Shown piece after piece: positions 34,852-42,648 of a stretch of 64,000 bases of DNA. The stretch is taken from assembly GCA_040752005.1 (NCBI GenBank), contig JBFMFX010000011.1:53875-117874 (forward strand). The letters run 5' to 3'. Positions within the stretch are counted from its first letter, which is position 1; every line of letters starts with the position of its first letter. Both the position numbers and the translations under genes were made by a program. This DNA comes from RBG-16-66-20 sp040752005. GTDB taxonomy: Bacteria > Pseudomonadota > Gammaproteobacteria > Burkholderiales > SG8-39. A model generated the notes under the pieces. The model had not been told where the DNA came from and ran no database searches. It worked only from the letters and a program-made list of their open reading frames with translations.

Positions 34852-35856
34852 TCAGGACGCGTGGTAGGACGCCAGCCGCGCCACCTCGTTTTTTGAACCG
34901 AGCACCACGCCGACGCGCTGGTGCAGGGCCGTCGGCTGGATGTCGAGGATGCGCTTGGCGCCGTCGGTGGCCATGCCGCCGGCCTGCTCGACGATGAAGG
35001 CCATCGGATTGGCCTCGTACATCAGGCGCAGCCGCCCTTCCTTGTTCTTCGAGTCGCGCGGATACATGAAGATGCCGCCGCGCGACAGCACGCGATAGAC
35101 GTCGGCCACCATCGAGGCGACCCAGCGCATGTTGAAGTCCTTGCCGCGCGGCCCGTCCTTGCCGGCGAGGCACTCCTCGATGTAGCGCTTCACCGGCGGC
35201 TCCCAGCGCCGCATGTTGGACGCGTTGATCGCGAACTCGGCGGTGTCCTCCGGGATGCGGATGTCCGGATGGGTGAGGGCGAAGGTGTAGGTCTCGCGGT
35301 CGAGCGTGAAGCCCCAGGCGCCGTCGCCCACGGTGATCACGAACACCGTGGTGGGGCCGTACACCGCGAAGCCGGCCGCCACCTGGTTGCGCCCCGGCTG
35401 CAGGAAGGCCTTCTCGTCCGGCTCGCAGGGTGTGCCGTCGGGAGCGGTCGGGCAGCGCAGCACCGAGAAGATCGTGCCGACGGAGATGTTGACGTCAATG
35501 TTGGACGAGCCGTCCAGCGGATCGAACAGCAGCAGGTACTGGCCGCGCGGATAGTGGGTCGGGATCGGGCGCGGATCCTCCATCTCCTCCGAGACGAGCG
35601 CGGCGAGGTTGCCACCCCATTCGTTCGCCTCCAGCAGGATCTCGTTGGACAGCACGTCGAGCTTCTTCTGCATCTCGCCCTGCACGTTTTCCGAGCCCGC
35701 CAGCCCGTAGCCGCCGCCGAGCGGCCCCTTGTTGACGCGCGTGCTGATCGCCTTGCAGGCGCGCGCGATGGTTTCGATGAGCAGGCGCAGATCCGGGTTG
35801 ATGCGCCCGGCGCGCTCGCGCTCGATGAGGAACTGCGTCAGTGTGCGGTAGCCCAT
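34852..35856 (-). CDS. fbp: Fructose-1,6-bisphosphatase, class I
   Basis: A 334-residue enzyme of gluconeogenesis that removes the 1-phosphate of fructose 1,6-bisphosphate. The class I signatures are LLFDPLDGSSNIDVNISVGTIFS (Mg ligands), the WGGNLAALVSEEMED acidic site, RWVASMVADVYRVLSRGGIFMYP and EQAGGMATDG. A carbon-conserving enzyme is expected when growing on aromatic acids. It is separated from htpX upstream by 38 bp. Confidence 0.97.
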   Translation of the reverse strand: MGYRTLTQFLIERERAGRINPDLRLLIETIARACKAISTRVNKGPLGGGYGLAGSENVQGEMQKKLDVLSNEILLEANEWGGNLAALVSEEMEDPRPIPTHYPRGQYLLLFDPLDGSSNIDVNISVGTIFSVLRCPTAPDGTPCEPDEKAFLQPGRNQVAAGFAVYGPTTVFVITVGDGAWGFTLDRETYTFALTHPDIRIPEDTAEFAINASNMRRWEPPVKRYIEECLAGKDGPRGKDFNMRWVASMVADVYRVLSRGGIFMYPRDSKNKEGRLRLMYEANPMAFIVEQAGGMATDGAKRILDIQPTALHQRVGVVLGSKNEVARLASYHAS

Positions 35857-35894
35857 AGGCGGCCGATTTTACGGCCGCCGGGACCGCGCAGGAA

Positions 35895-36779
35895 TCAGGC
35901 GACCTGGCCGGCCGCGCGCGCTTCGAGCGCCGCGATGCGCTCGGCGATCGGCGGGTGCGAGGCGAAGAGCGCCATCAGGCCGCCGTCGCCGGCGATGCCG
36001 AAGGCCTGCAGCTGCTGCGGCAGGCCGCCCGCCTGGAGCGAGCCCAGACGGCTCAGCGCCGCTACCATCGGCCGCGGCGAGCCGAGCAGATCGGCCGAGC
36101 CGGCGTCGGCACGGAACTCGCGCTGGCGCGAGAACCAGGCCACGATCAGCGAGGCGATCAGGCCGAGCACGATCTGCGCCACGAACACGGTGGCGTAGAA
36201 GCCGATGCCCTCGCCGCGCTCGTTGCGGAACACCACCCGGTCCACCAGGTAGCCGATGACGCGCGACAGGAAGATGACGAAGGTGTTCACCACACCCTGG
36301 ATCAGCGTCAGCGTCACCATGTCGCCGTTGGCGACGTGGGCGATCTCGTGGCCGAGCACCGCCTCGATCTCCTCGCGGCTCATGGACTCCAGAAGCCCGG
36401 TGGACACGGCCACCAGAGCCGAATCGCGGAACGCACCGGTGGCGAAGGCGTTCGGCTCGCCCTCGTAGATCGCCACCTCCGGCACGCCGATGCCGGCTTT
36501 CTGCGCCAGGCGCTCGACCGTCCGGACGAGCCAGTATTCGGTGCTGCCTTCGGTGCCGTCAATGACGTGCGCGCCGGTGGACCACTTCGCCATCGGCTTG
36601 GAAATCAGTAGCGAGACGAACGCGCCGCCGAAACCGAACACGGCGGCGAAGACGAGCAACGCGTTGAAGTTGATGCCGCCTTCTTCCAGCACCCGGTCAA
36701 TGCCGAGGACGCTGGCGACCACCGTCAGCAGCAAGACGACGGCGAGGTTGGTGGCGACGAGCAGAAAGACCCGCTTCAT
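35895..36779 (-). CDS. htpX: Membrane zinc metalloprotease HtpX
   Basis: A 294-residue M48 protease of the inner membrane. Two N-terminal helices (FLLVATNLAVVLLLTVVASVL; FNALLVFAAVFGFGGAFVSLL) are followed by the zinc site AVLGHEIAHVANGDM, two further helices, and the third zinc glutamate in REFRADAGSADLLG. It degrades damaged membrane proteins together with FtsH. ATG 36779 follows a SD-like GGAGAA. The gene faces away from the GMC oxidoreductase and toward fbp. Confidence 0.95.
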   Translation of the reverse strand: MKRVFLLVATNLAVVLLLTVVASVLGIDRVLEEGGINFNALLVFAAVFGFGGAFVSLLISKPMAKWSTGAHVIDGTEGSTEYWLVRTVERLAQKAGIGVPEVAIYEGEPNAFATGAFRDSALVAVSTGLLESMSREEIEAVLGHEIAHVANGDMVTLTLIQGVVNTFVIFLSRVIGYLVDRVVFRNERGEGIGFYATVFVAQIVLGLIASLIVAWFSRQREFRADAGSADLLGSPRPMVAALSRLGSLQAGGLPQQLQAFGIAGDGGLMALFASHPPIAERIAALEARAAGQVA

Positions 36780-36844
36780 GGATTCTCCTTCTTCCGAGAG
36801 GCGCGCATGATATCGCACCTTAGATGGGGACCGGAGGCGGGAGT

Positions 36845-38446
36845 TCAATCCCCGCAGCGCAGGAACCGGGCCCCTTTTTCCGCGATGACGTAGGTCGGTG
36901 CGTTGGTATTGCCGGAGGTGATCCGCGGCATGATCGAGGCGTCGATCACCCGCAGCCGGCCGACGCCGCGCACCCGGAGCCGATCGTCCACCACCGCGGC
37001 AGGGTCGGCCCCCATGCGGCAGGTGCCGACCGGGTGGAAGATCGTGGTGCCGAGCTCGCCCGCGGCGCGGGCGAGCGCGTCGTCGGACTGCACTTCCGGT
37101 CCCGGGCGGAATTCCGCCGGCTCGTACTTCGCCAGCGCGCGCGCCGCCATGATGCGCCGGGTGAAGCGCATCGCGTCCACGGCCACCCTGCGGTCCTCGG
37201 GCGCCGAGAGGTAGTTGAGCCGGATTTCCGGGTACGCGGCGGGATCGGGCGACTTGATCCGCACCCAGCCGCGCGAGGCGGGCCGCAGGTTGCACACGCT
37301 CGGCGTGATCGCCGGGAACGGATGCAGCGGATCGCCGAACTTGTCCAGCGAGAGCGGCTGCACGTGCCACTCGATGTTCGGGGTCGGCTGCGACGGATCG
37401 CTCTTGGCGAATGCGCCGAGCTGCGAGGGCGGCATGGTGAGCGGACCGGTGCGAAAGACGAGGTACTCCAGCGCCATCGCCGCCTTCCCGAAGAGCGTCG
37501 CCGCCCGCTCGTTCAGCGTGCGCACGTTCTTCACGTTGTACTGCATGCGGATCTGGAGATGGTCATGCAGGTTCTCGCCGACCCCGGGCGCGTCGTGCAC
37601 CACGGCGATCCCGTGCTTCTGCAGCAGCGCGCCCGGCCCGACGCCGGAAAGCTGCAGCAACTGCGGCGAGCCGATCGCCCCCGCGGCGAGGATCGTCTCG
37701 CCGCGCGCCTCGGCGAAGCACGCTTCGCCGGCTGCGTGGAACTCGACGCCGGTGGCGCTCGCGCCCTCGATGCGCACGCGCGTGACGAAGGCACCCGTCA
37801 CGACCTTCAGGTTGGGCCGGTGGCGCACCGGGGCGAGGAACGCGTCCACCGCGCTCCAGCGCCGGCCGCGTTTCTGGTTCATCTGGAAGTAGGCGCAGCC
37901 GGCGTTGTCGCCAGTGTTGAAGGTGCGGACCGGCGCGATGCCGCACTCGGCGGCGGCCTCGCGCCAGGCATCCAGGATCTCCCAGCGCACGCGCGGATCC
38001 TCGATGCGCACCTCGCCGCCGGCGCCGTAGCCGTCCGCCGCGCCGCGCTCGTAATCTTCCAGCGCGCGAAAGAGCGGCAGCACGTCGTCCCACGACCAGC
38101 CGCGGTTGCCGAGCGCGGCCCAGTGGTCCCAGTCCTCCTTCTGTCCGCGCATCCAGATCATCGCGTTGATCGAGGAGCAGCCGCCGAGGACCTTGCCGCG
38201 CGCGTAGTGGATCGAGCGCCCGGCGAGGTGCTCGTCCGGCTCGGTCCGGTAGCACCAGTCGGTGCGCGGATTGGCGATGGTGTAAAGGTAGCCGACGGGG
38301 ATCCGGATCCAGAACCAGTCGTCGGCGCCGCCGGCTTCCAGCAGCAGCACGGTGGTCTCGGGGTCGGTGGAAAGGCGGTTGGCGAGCAGGCAACCGGCGC
38401 TGCCCGCGCCGACGATCACATAGTCGAACGTTCCGAATTGCCGCAC
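36845..38446 (-). CDS. GMC-family FAD alcohol/choline dehydrogenase
   Basis: A 533-residue flavoprotein. The N-terminal ADP-binding motif is YVIVGAGSAGCLLANRLS, and the GMC signature is RGKVLGGCSSINAMIWMRG. A second signature, GAIGSPQLLQLSGVGPG, and the catalytic HPVGTCRMG histidine region with the C-terminal DASIMPRITSGNTNAPTYVI are present. It resembles BetA-type choline and alcohol dehydrogenases. The substrate is unknown and no betaine genes are adjacent. The start is GTG at 38446. Confidence 0.92.
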   Translation of the reverse strand: MRQFGTFDYVIVGAGSAGCLLANRLSTDPETTVLLLEAGGADDWFWIRIPVGYLYTIANPRTDWCYRTEPDEHLAGRSIHYARGKVLGGCSSINAMIWMRGQKEDWDHWAALGNRGWSWDDVLPLFRALEDYERGAADGYGAGGEVRIEDPRVRWEILDAWREAAAECGIAPVRTFNTGDNAGCAYFQMNQKRGRRWSAVDAFLAPVRHRPNLKVVTGAFVTRVRIEGASATGVEFHAAGEACFAEARGETILAAGAIGSPQLLQLSGVGPGALLQKHGIAVVHDAPGVGENLHDHLQIRMQYNVKNVRTLNERAATLFGKAAMALEYLVFRTGPLTMPPSQLGAFAKSDPSQPTPNIEWHVQPLSLDKFGDPLHPFPAITPSVCNLRPASRGWVRIKSPDPAAYPEIRLNYLSAPEDRRVAVDAMRFTRRIMAARALAKYEPAEFRPGPEVQSDDALARAAGELGTTIFHPVGTCRMGADPAAVVDDRLRVRGVGRLRVIDASIMPRITSGNTNAPTYVIAEKGARFLRCGD

Positions 38447-38555
38447 GGGTCCTCCCCCGGGGCGATTCTACCGGTGGCATCCGGCTTGTGCCGCGGCGCC
38501 GGAGGGCGCGCCAGGGCGGGAACTCGGATCGCACCTCCGGCGTCTATTTGCCGCT

Positions 38556-38804
38556 ATGGGAACCGTGACCGAATTTCCGGTGCGGACCTGCCAGTTTCAC
38601 GGCGGACGCACCGACAAGAAGGGTTTTCTCATCTTCTGCGGCAAGCCGGTGCGGCCGGGCTCGAGCTACTGCGAGGAGCATTACTGGCGCATCTACCAGC
38701 GGCCGCCCGCCTTCGGCATGCGGCTGCCGCCTGCGGAGCCGGCGGTGCGGGAAGAACCCGCCGACATCGGCATCGAGCCCGACGTCGAGCGCGAAGCGGC
38801 ATAG
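38556..38804 (+). CDS. GcrA-like Cys/His cluster protein
   Basis: An 82-residue protein. The core TCQFHGGRTDKKGFLIFCGKPVRPGSSYCEEHYW has the Cys-His...Cys...Cys-His pattern of the C-terminal part of GcrA cell-cycle regulators, and lacks the N-terminal HTH. The acidic tail follows. GcrA proper is a promoter-DNA-binding factor of Alphaproteobacteria. A truncated relative here is unusual, and its role is unknown. Confidence 0.6.
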   Translation: MGTVTEFPVRTCQFHGGRTDKKGFLIFCGKPVRPGSSYCEEHYWRIYQRPPAFGMRLPPAEPAVREEPADIGIEPDVEREAA

Positions 38805-38961
38805 GCCGCTACGGCGGCCGGCCGCGGGCCGGCGATCACCACAGACTTTCACGCCGCGGCACACCGCGGGCGGGCGTGCGCCGGAACGACTTCGCGCCGG
38901 TGGTGGACGCGCGCGGCGGGGAACCCCGTGAGCGTTTGCGCGCGCAGGCATACTTCGCCCC

Positions 38962-39789
38962 GTGAACCGCATTGGCATTGACCTCGGCGGCACGAAAATC
39001 GAGGCGATCGCGCTCGACGCGCGCGGTGCGGAGGTCTTTCGCAAGCGCGTGCCGACTCCGCGCGGCGACTACGACGCGACGCTCGCCGCCATCGCCGGGC
39101 TGGTGCGCGAGGCGGGCGAGGGCATGGTGGGTGTCGGCATTCCCGGTGCGCTTTCGCGCGCGACCGGACTAGTGAAGAACGCCAACTCCACCTGGCTCAT
39201 CGGCCGGCCGCTCAAGCAGGACCTCGAGCGCGCGCTCGGGCGCGAGGTGCGGATCGCCAACGACGCCAACTGCTTCGCGCTCTCGGAGGCGGTGGACGGC
39301 GCCGGCCGAGGGGCGCAGGTGGTGTTCGGCGTGATCCTCGGCACCGGCGTCGGTGGCGGCATCGTGGTCGAGGGCAAGGTACTGACCGGGCCCAACGGCA
39401 TCGCCGGTGAGTGGGGCCACAACCCGCTGCCGCTGCCGCAGGAGGCCGACCTGCCGCTGCGCGAGTGTTACTGCGGGCGGCGCGGCTGCGTCGAGACCTA
39501 TCTGTGCGGCCCGGCGCTCGAGCGCGACGGCGGCGCGGACTGCGAGGCGGCGATGGCGAGGTACGAAGAGCGCCTCGCTCGCTCGCTCGCCGGAGTCATC
39601 AACGTGCTCGATCCCGACGTCATCGTGCTGGGCGGCGGAGTATCCAACATCCGTCGGCTGTATGCGAACGTACCGAATCTCTGGGGACGTTACGTGTTCT
39701 CGGATCGTGTGGACACGCGCCTCGCGCCGCCTGTGCACGGTGATGCGAGCGGCGTAAGGGGCGCCGCGTGGCTGTGGGGGCGACCATGA
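38962..39789 (+). CDS. ROK-family sugar kinase (fructokinase/N-acetylhexosamine kinase type)
   Basis: A 275-residue ROK protein with GTG start. The ATP phosphate loop is IDLGGTKIEAIALDA. The substrate and catalytic residues are in NDANCFALSEA, and the ROK zinc site has GEWGHNPLP...CYCGRRGCVETYLCGPAL. The consensus length is about 300. It phosphorylates a hexose; fructose or an amino sugar is likely. No transporter gene is nearby. Confidence 0.88.
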   Translation: MNRIGIDLGGTKIEAIALDARGAEVFRKRVPTPRGDYDATLAAIAGLVREAGEGMVGVGIPGALSRATGLVKNANSTWLIGRPLKQDLERALGREVRIANDANCFALSEAVDGAGRGAQVVFGVILGTGVGGGIVVEGKVLTGPNGIAGEWGHNPLPLPQEADLPLRECYCGRRGCVETYLCGPALERDGGADCEAAMARYEERLARSLAGVINVLDPDVIVLGGGVSNIRRLYANVPNLWGRYVFSDRVDTRLAPPVHGDASGVRGAAWLWGRP

Positions 39790-39959
39790 AGGCGACGCGC
39801 CCCGCAAGGGACGATGCCGCGCCGCGCAACGCGCGCGTACTCGGGTCGCGCGGTGATCGCCGCGGTGCATGGCGTACAGGGAAGTTCCGCGATGCCAGCA
39901 GCCATCCGTTCCCGGCCTGCGGGAGGGCCTGAAGCGGCCGATCCGACGCGCCGCCTGCG

Positions 39960-41207
39960 TCAGTCGGTCCGCTCGGCGCGAAACACGATCCGGGCGTTAC
40001 GCTCGAACGTCCAGTACGCCCACGCCCACTCGATCATCACTACCAGCCGATTGCGAAATCCGATCAGGAACCAGATGTGTGCGAGCAGCCACAGCACCCA
40101 CGCCGGGTAGCCGGAGAGCTGCAGATGTCCGAGCACCGCCACCGCGGCGTTGCGCCCGATGGTGGCGAGCATGCCGACGTCCTTGTAGCGGAACGGGCGG
40201 GGCGGCCGGCCGCGCAGCGCCGCGAGGATGTTGCGCGCCGCATGCCTTCCCATCTGCTTGGCTGCCGGAGCCGTGCCGGGCACCGGGGGCGTGTGCCACG
40301 GCAGCGCCGCGAGGTCACCGATGACCGTGATCTCGGGATGCCCGGGCACCGACAGGTCTTCGTTCACGATCACGCGCCCGGCGCGGTCGAGCGGCACGCC
40401 GAGGCTCGCGCCCAGCGGCGAGGCGGCGACGCCGGCCGCCCAGACGACGGTGCGCGCGGCAAGGCGGTCGGCGCCCAGCTGCACGCCCCGGGCGTCTATC
40501 CCGGTCACGGGCCGGCCAAGCCACACCGTGACGCCGAGGCGCTCCAGATAGCGCCGCGCGCGCTCCGAGAGCCGGGGAGGATAGGTCGGCAGCACCCGGT
40601 CGCTTGCCTCGACCAGCACCACGCGCGCGTTGCGCGGATCGAAGCGGCGGAATTCGCCCGGCAGGGTATGGCGCGCGATCTCGGCGAACGCGCCGGCCAG
40701 TTCCACCCCGGTCGCGCCGCCGCCGATCACCACGAACGTCAGCCAGGCGGCGCGCCGCGCGGGATCGGTTTCACGCTCGGCGTGCTCGAAGGCGAGCAGC
40801 ACGCGGCGGCGGATCTCGTAGGCGTCCTCCAGCGTCTTGAGGCTGGGCGCGTGCGCCGCCCACGCATCGTGGCCGAAGTAGCTGTTGGTCGCGCCGGTGG
40901 CGACGATCAGGCGGTCGTAGGTGAGCGTCTCGCCGCCGTCGAGCACCACGATGCGGCGCGCGGGATCCACGCGTTCGGCCTCGGCGAGGATGACGGTGGT
41001 GTTCTTCTGGCGCGCGAGAATGTGGCGGATCGGCGCGGCGACCGCGGGGGCCGAGAGCGCCGCGGTCGCGACCTGGTACAGCAGCGGCTGGAAAAGGTGG
41101 TGATTGGCGCGGTCCACGACGGTCACGCGTACCGGCGCGCGGCCGAGCGCGCGCGCGGCGAAGAGGCCGCCGAAGCCGCAGCCAAGGATCACGACGTGGG
41201 GCTCCAT
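39960..41207 (-). CDS. ndh: Type II NADH:quinone dehydrogenase
   Basis: A 415-residue FAD/NAD oxidoreductase. FAD motif HVVILGCGFGGLFAARALGRA, NAD motif FVVIGGGATGVELAGAFAEI, and the conserved second FAD segment TVIGDLAALPWHTPPVPGTAPAAKQMGRHAA are present. A C-terminal membrane-anchoring stretch YPAWVLWLLAHIWFLIGFRNRLVVMIEWAWAY is typical of NDH-2. It oxidises NADH at the cytoplasmic membrane without proton pumping. ATG 41207 (MEPHVVIL) is taken over longer upstream reading. It is divergent from the thioesterase gene. Confidence 0.9.
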   Translation of the reverse strand: MEPHVVILGCGFGGLFAARALGRAPVRVTVVDRANHHLFQPLLYQVATAALSAPAVAAPIRHILARQKNTTVILAEAERVDPARRIVVLDGGETLTYDRLIVATGATNSYFGHDAWAAHAPSLKTLEDAYEIRRRVLLAFEHAERETDPARRAAWLTFVVIGGGATGVELAGAFAEIARHTLPGEFRRFDPRNARVVLVEASDRVLPTYPPRLSERARRYLERLGVTVWLGRPVTGIDARGVQLGADRLAARTVVWAAGVAASPLGASLGVPLDRAGRVIVNEDLSVPGHPEITVIGDLAALPWHTPPVPGTAPAAKQMGRHAARNILAALRGRPPRPFRYKDVGMLATIGRNAAVAVLGHLQLSGYPAWVLWLLAHIWFLIGFRNRLVVMIEWAWAYWTFERNARIVFRAERTD

Positions 41208-41227
41208 GCGGCTATGATAGCCGTCGC

Positions 41228-41632
41228 ATGGATTTCGCTTCCATGATTCCCGTGGGCGCGGCCGGCAGCGCCGAGCTGCTTGTCGCCGAGGAGCACACCG
41301 CGCCGCGCGTGGGCAGCGGGCGGGTGCACGTGCTCGCGACACCGGTGATGATCAACCTGATGGAGGCGGCGGCGCTGGACGCCTTCGAACGGTTCCTCCC
41401 CGCCGGCTACCAGAGCCTGGGCACGCTGCTGGCGGTCGAGCACGTCGCGGCGACGCCGGTCGGCATGCGCGTGCGCGCGACGGCCACCGTGATCGCGGTG
41501 GAGGGACGCACGGTGCGCCTAGCGGTCGAGGCGCGCGACGAGGTCGAGCGCATCGGTGGCGGCGAGCATCGTCGCGTGGTGGTGAACGTGGCGCGCTTCG
41601 ACGAGCGCGTGGCGCGCAAGCGTGCGCTGTGA
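41228..41632 (+). CDS. Hotdog thioesterase, fluoroacetyl-CoA-thioesterase-like
   Basis: A 134-residue hotdog protein. SGRVHVLATPVMINLMEAAALDAFERFLPAGYQSLGT and VEHVAATPVGMRVRATATV match the FlK-like group, where the Thr/Glu/His triad lies in the TP...E...H positions. It hydrolyses a small acyl-CoA; no fluorinated substrate is implied. Its last codons overlap the start of a decayed oxidase gene. Confidence 0.82.
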   Translation: MDFASMIPVGAAGSAELLVAEEHTAPRVGSGRVHVLATPVMINLMEAAALDAFERFLPAGYQSLGTLLAVEHVAATPVGMRVRATATVIAVEGRTVRLAVEARDEVERIGGGEHRRVVVNVARFDERVARKRAL

Positions 41633-41964
41633 CGTTGCGGTCCTCGGCGCGCTGCACTGGACGCAGCCGACCGCCGTCGCCGATCCGCAGGCGCTCGCGT
41701 CCCTGCGGCTCTTCGAGCGGCTCGGCGGCCGCTTCGTTCAGGACGACGCGGCAACCCTGCAGGACCGGGCGAACGCCGGGTAGCTTGCGAGCGCCGCTGG
41801 CCCGGTCGAGGCCGGCGCCGCGCCATGCGGACCTCTGGTTCGCCTTCGGGCATGCGCACCACGGCCTGACGCTCGGGCCGGTGACCGGCCGGCTGATCGC
41901 GGAGATGATCACCGGAGAGCCGCTGTTCACCGATCCGGCGCCCTTCCGCGCCGACCGCTTCTGA
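41628..41964 (+). pseudogene. Decayed FAD-dependent amino-acid oxidase (DadA/glycine-oxidase-like) fragment
   Basis: Two pieces of one family are left in different frames. From 41628 to a TAG at 41781, the reading GALHWTQPTAVADPQALASLRLFERLGGRFV is an internal DadA-like segment. From about 41812 to 41964 the reading ADLWFAFGHAHHGLTLGPVTGRLIAEMITGEP...PFRADRF is the C-terminal FAD-binding end. The N-terminal Rossmann domain and the middle are missing. This is a remnant of deletion and frameshift rather than a functional gene. Confidence 0.8.
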
Positions 41965-41971
41965 GTCCGGA

Positions 41972-42643
41972 TCAGTACGGGCGCGCGCCGAAGAGCCACG
42001 GGTGCGCCCAGAAGACGAGCGCATAGAGCGCAAGGCCGATCGCCGGCTTCGTCCAGCCGATCTCGGCCAGGACGAGGCGGTTGCGCCCTTGCGCGATGGC
42101 GACGAAGGGGATGTGCGAGGTGACGGCGGCGAAGCGCTGCCAGTCGGCGCTCGCCTCTATTGCCTTGCGCGCATCCAACAGCACGCTTCCCAGTCCGGCG
42201 AGCATCAGCATCGTACCGAAGAAGATCGTCGCCTTCAGCTCGCCGCGGGCGAGGATGTGCGCGCCGGCCCAGAGCAGGATGCCCCACATCACCGGATGTC
42301 GCGTCACGCGCAGGATGCCGCGGGCGGGCTCGGCGCTCTTCAGGAGCCGGTCGGCGCCGACCGCAGTGGGGTTGCGCGCCAGGCCACAGACGATCAGCAC
42401 GAACGCGAACGGCATCGCGAGCGCCGGCACAAGGCGCAGGCCCGGCCAGAGCGGTTCGGCGGGCGCCCGCGCGTAGGCGACGATCATCCAGCCGAGCGTC
42501 GCGAAAGCGGCCGCCGAATAAAGCGCCCGGTAGCCCCGTTCGCCGAGAGAGCGCACCAGCGCGCCGCGCAGCGGCGTGCTGCTCACCAGATGCGCCGCCA
42601 GAAACGCGGCGCAGGCGAGGGCGAGGTGGGCGAAAGGGTCCAC
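41972..42643 (-). CDS. NnrU-family membrane protein
   Basis: A 223-residue protein with six or so hydrophobic segments. The conserved sequence VTRHPVMWGILLWAGAHILARGELKATIFFG is the NnrU/isoprenylcysteine-methyltransferase-like core. NnrU proteins are linked to nitrate/nitrite respiration and to methyltransferase-like activity, but the reaction is unproven. The GTG start at 42643 (VDPFAHLALAC) is the one that fits the family. It follows pepN on the same strand with a 5-bp gap. Confidence 0.85.
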   Translation of the reverse strand: MDPFAHLALACAAFLAAHLVSSTPLRGALVRSLGERGYRALYSAAAFATLGWMIVAYARAPAEPLWPGLRLVPALAMPFAFVLIVCGLARNPTAVGADRLLKSAEPARGILRVTRHPVMWGILLWAGAHILARGELKATIFFGTMLMLAGLGSVLLDARKAIEASADWQRFAAVTSHIPFVAIAQGRNRLVLAEIGWTKPAIGLALYALVFWAHPWLFGARPY

Positions 42644-42648
42644 GGGAC

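Noticed and set aside
39790..39959. A small plus-strand reading after the ROK kinase
   Set aside because: Arg/Ala/Pro-rich with no motif and running into the NADH dehydrogenase gene antisense.
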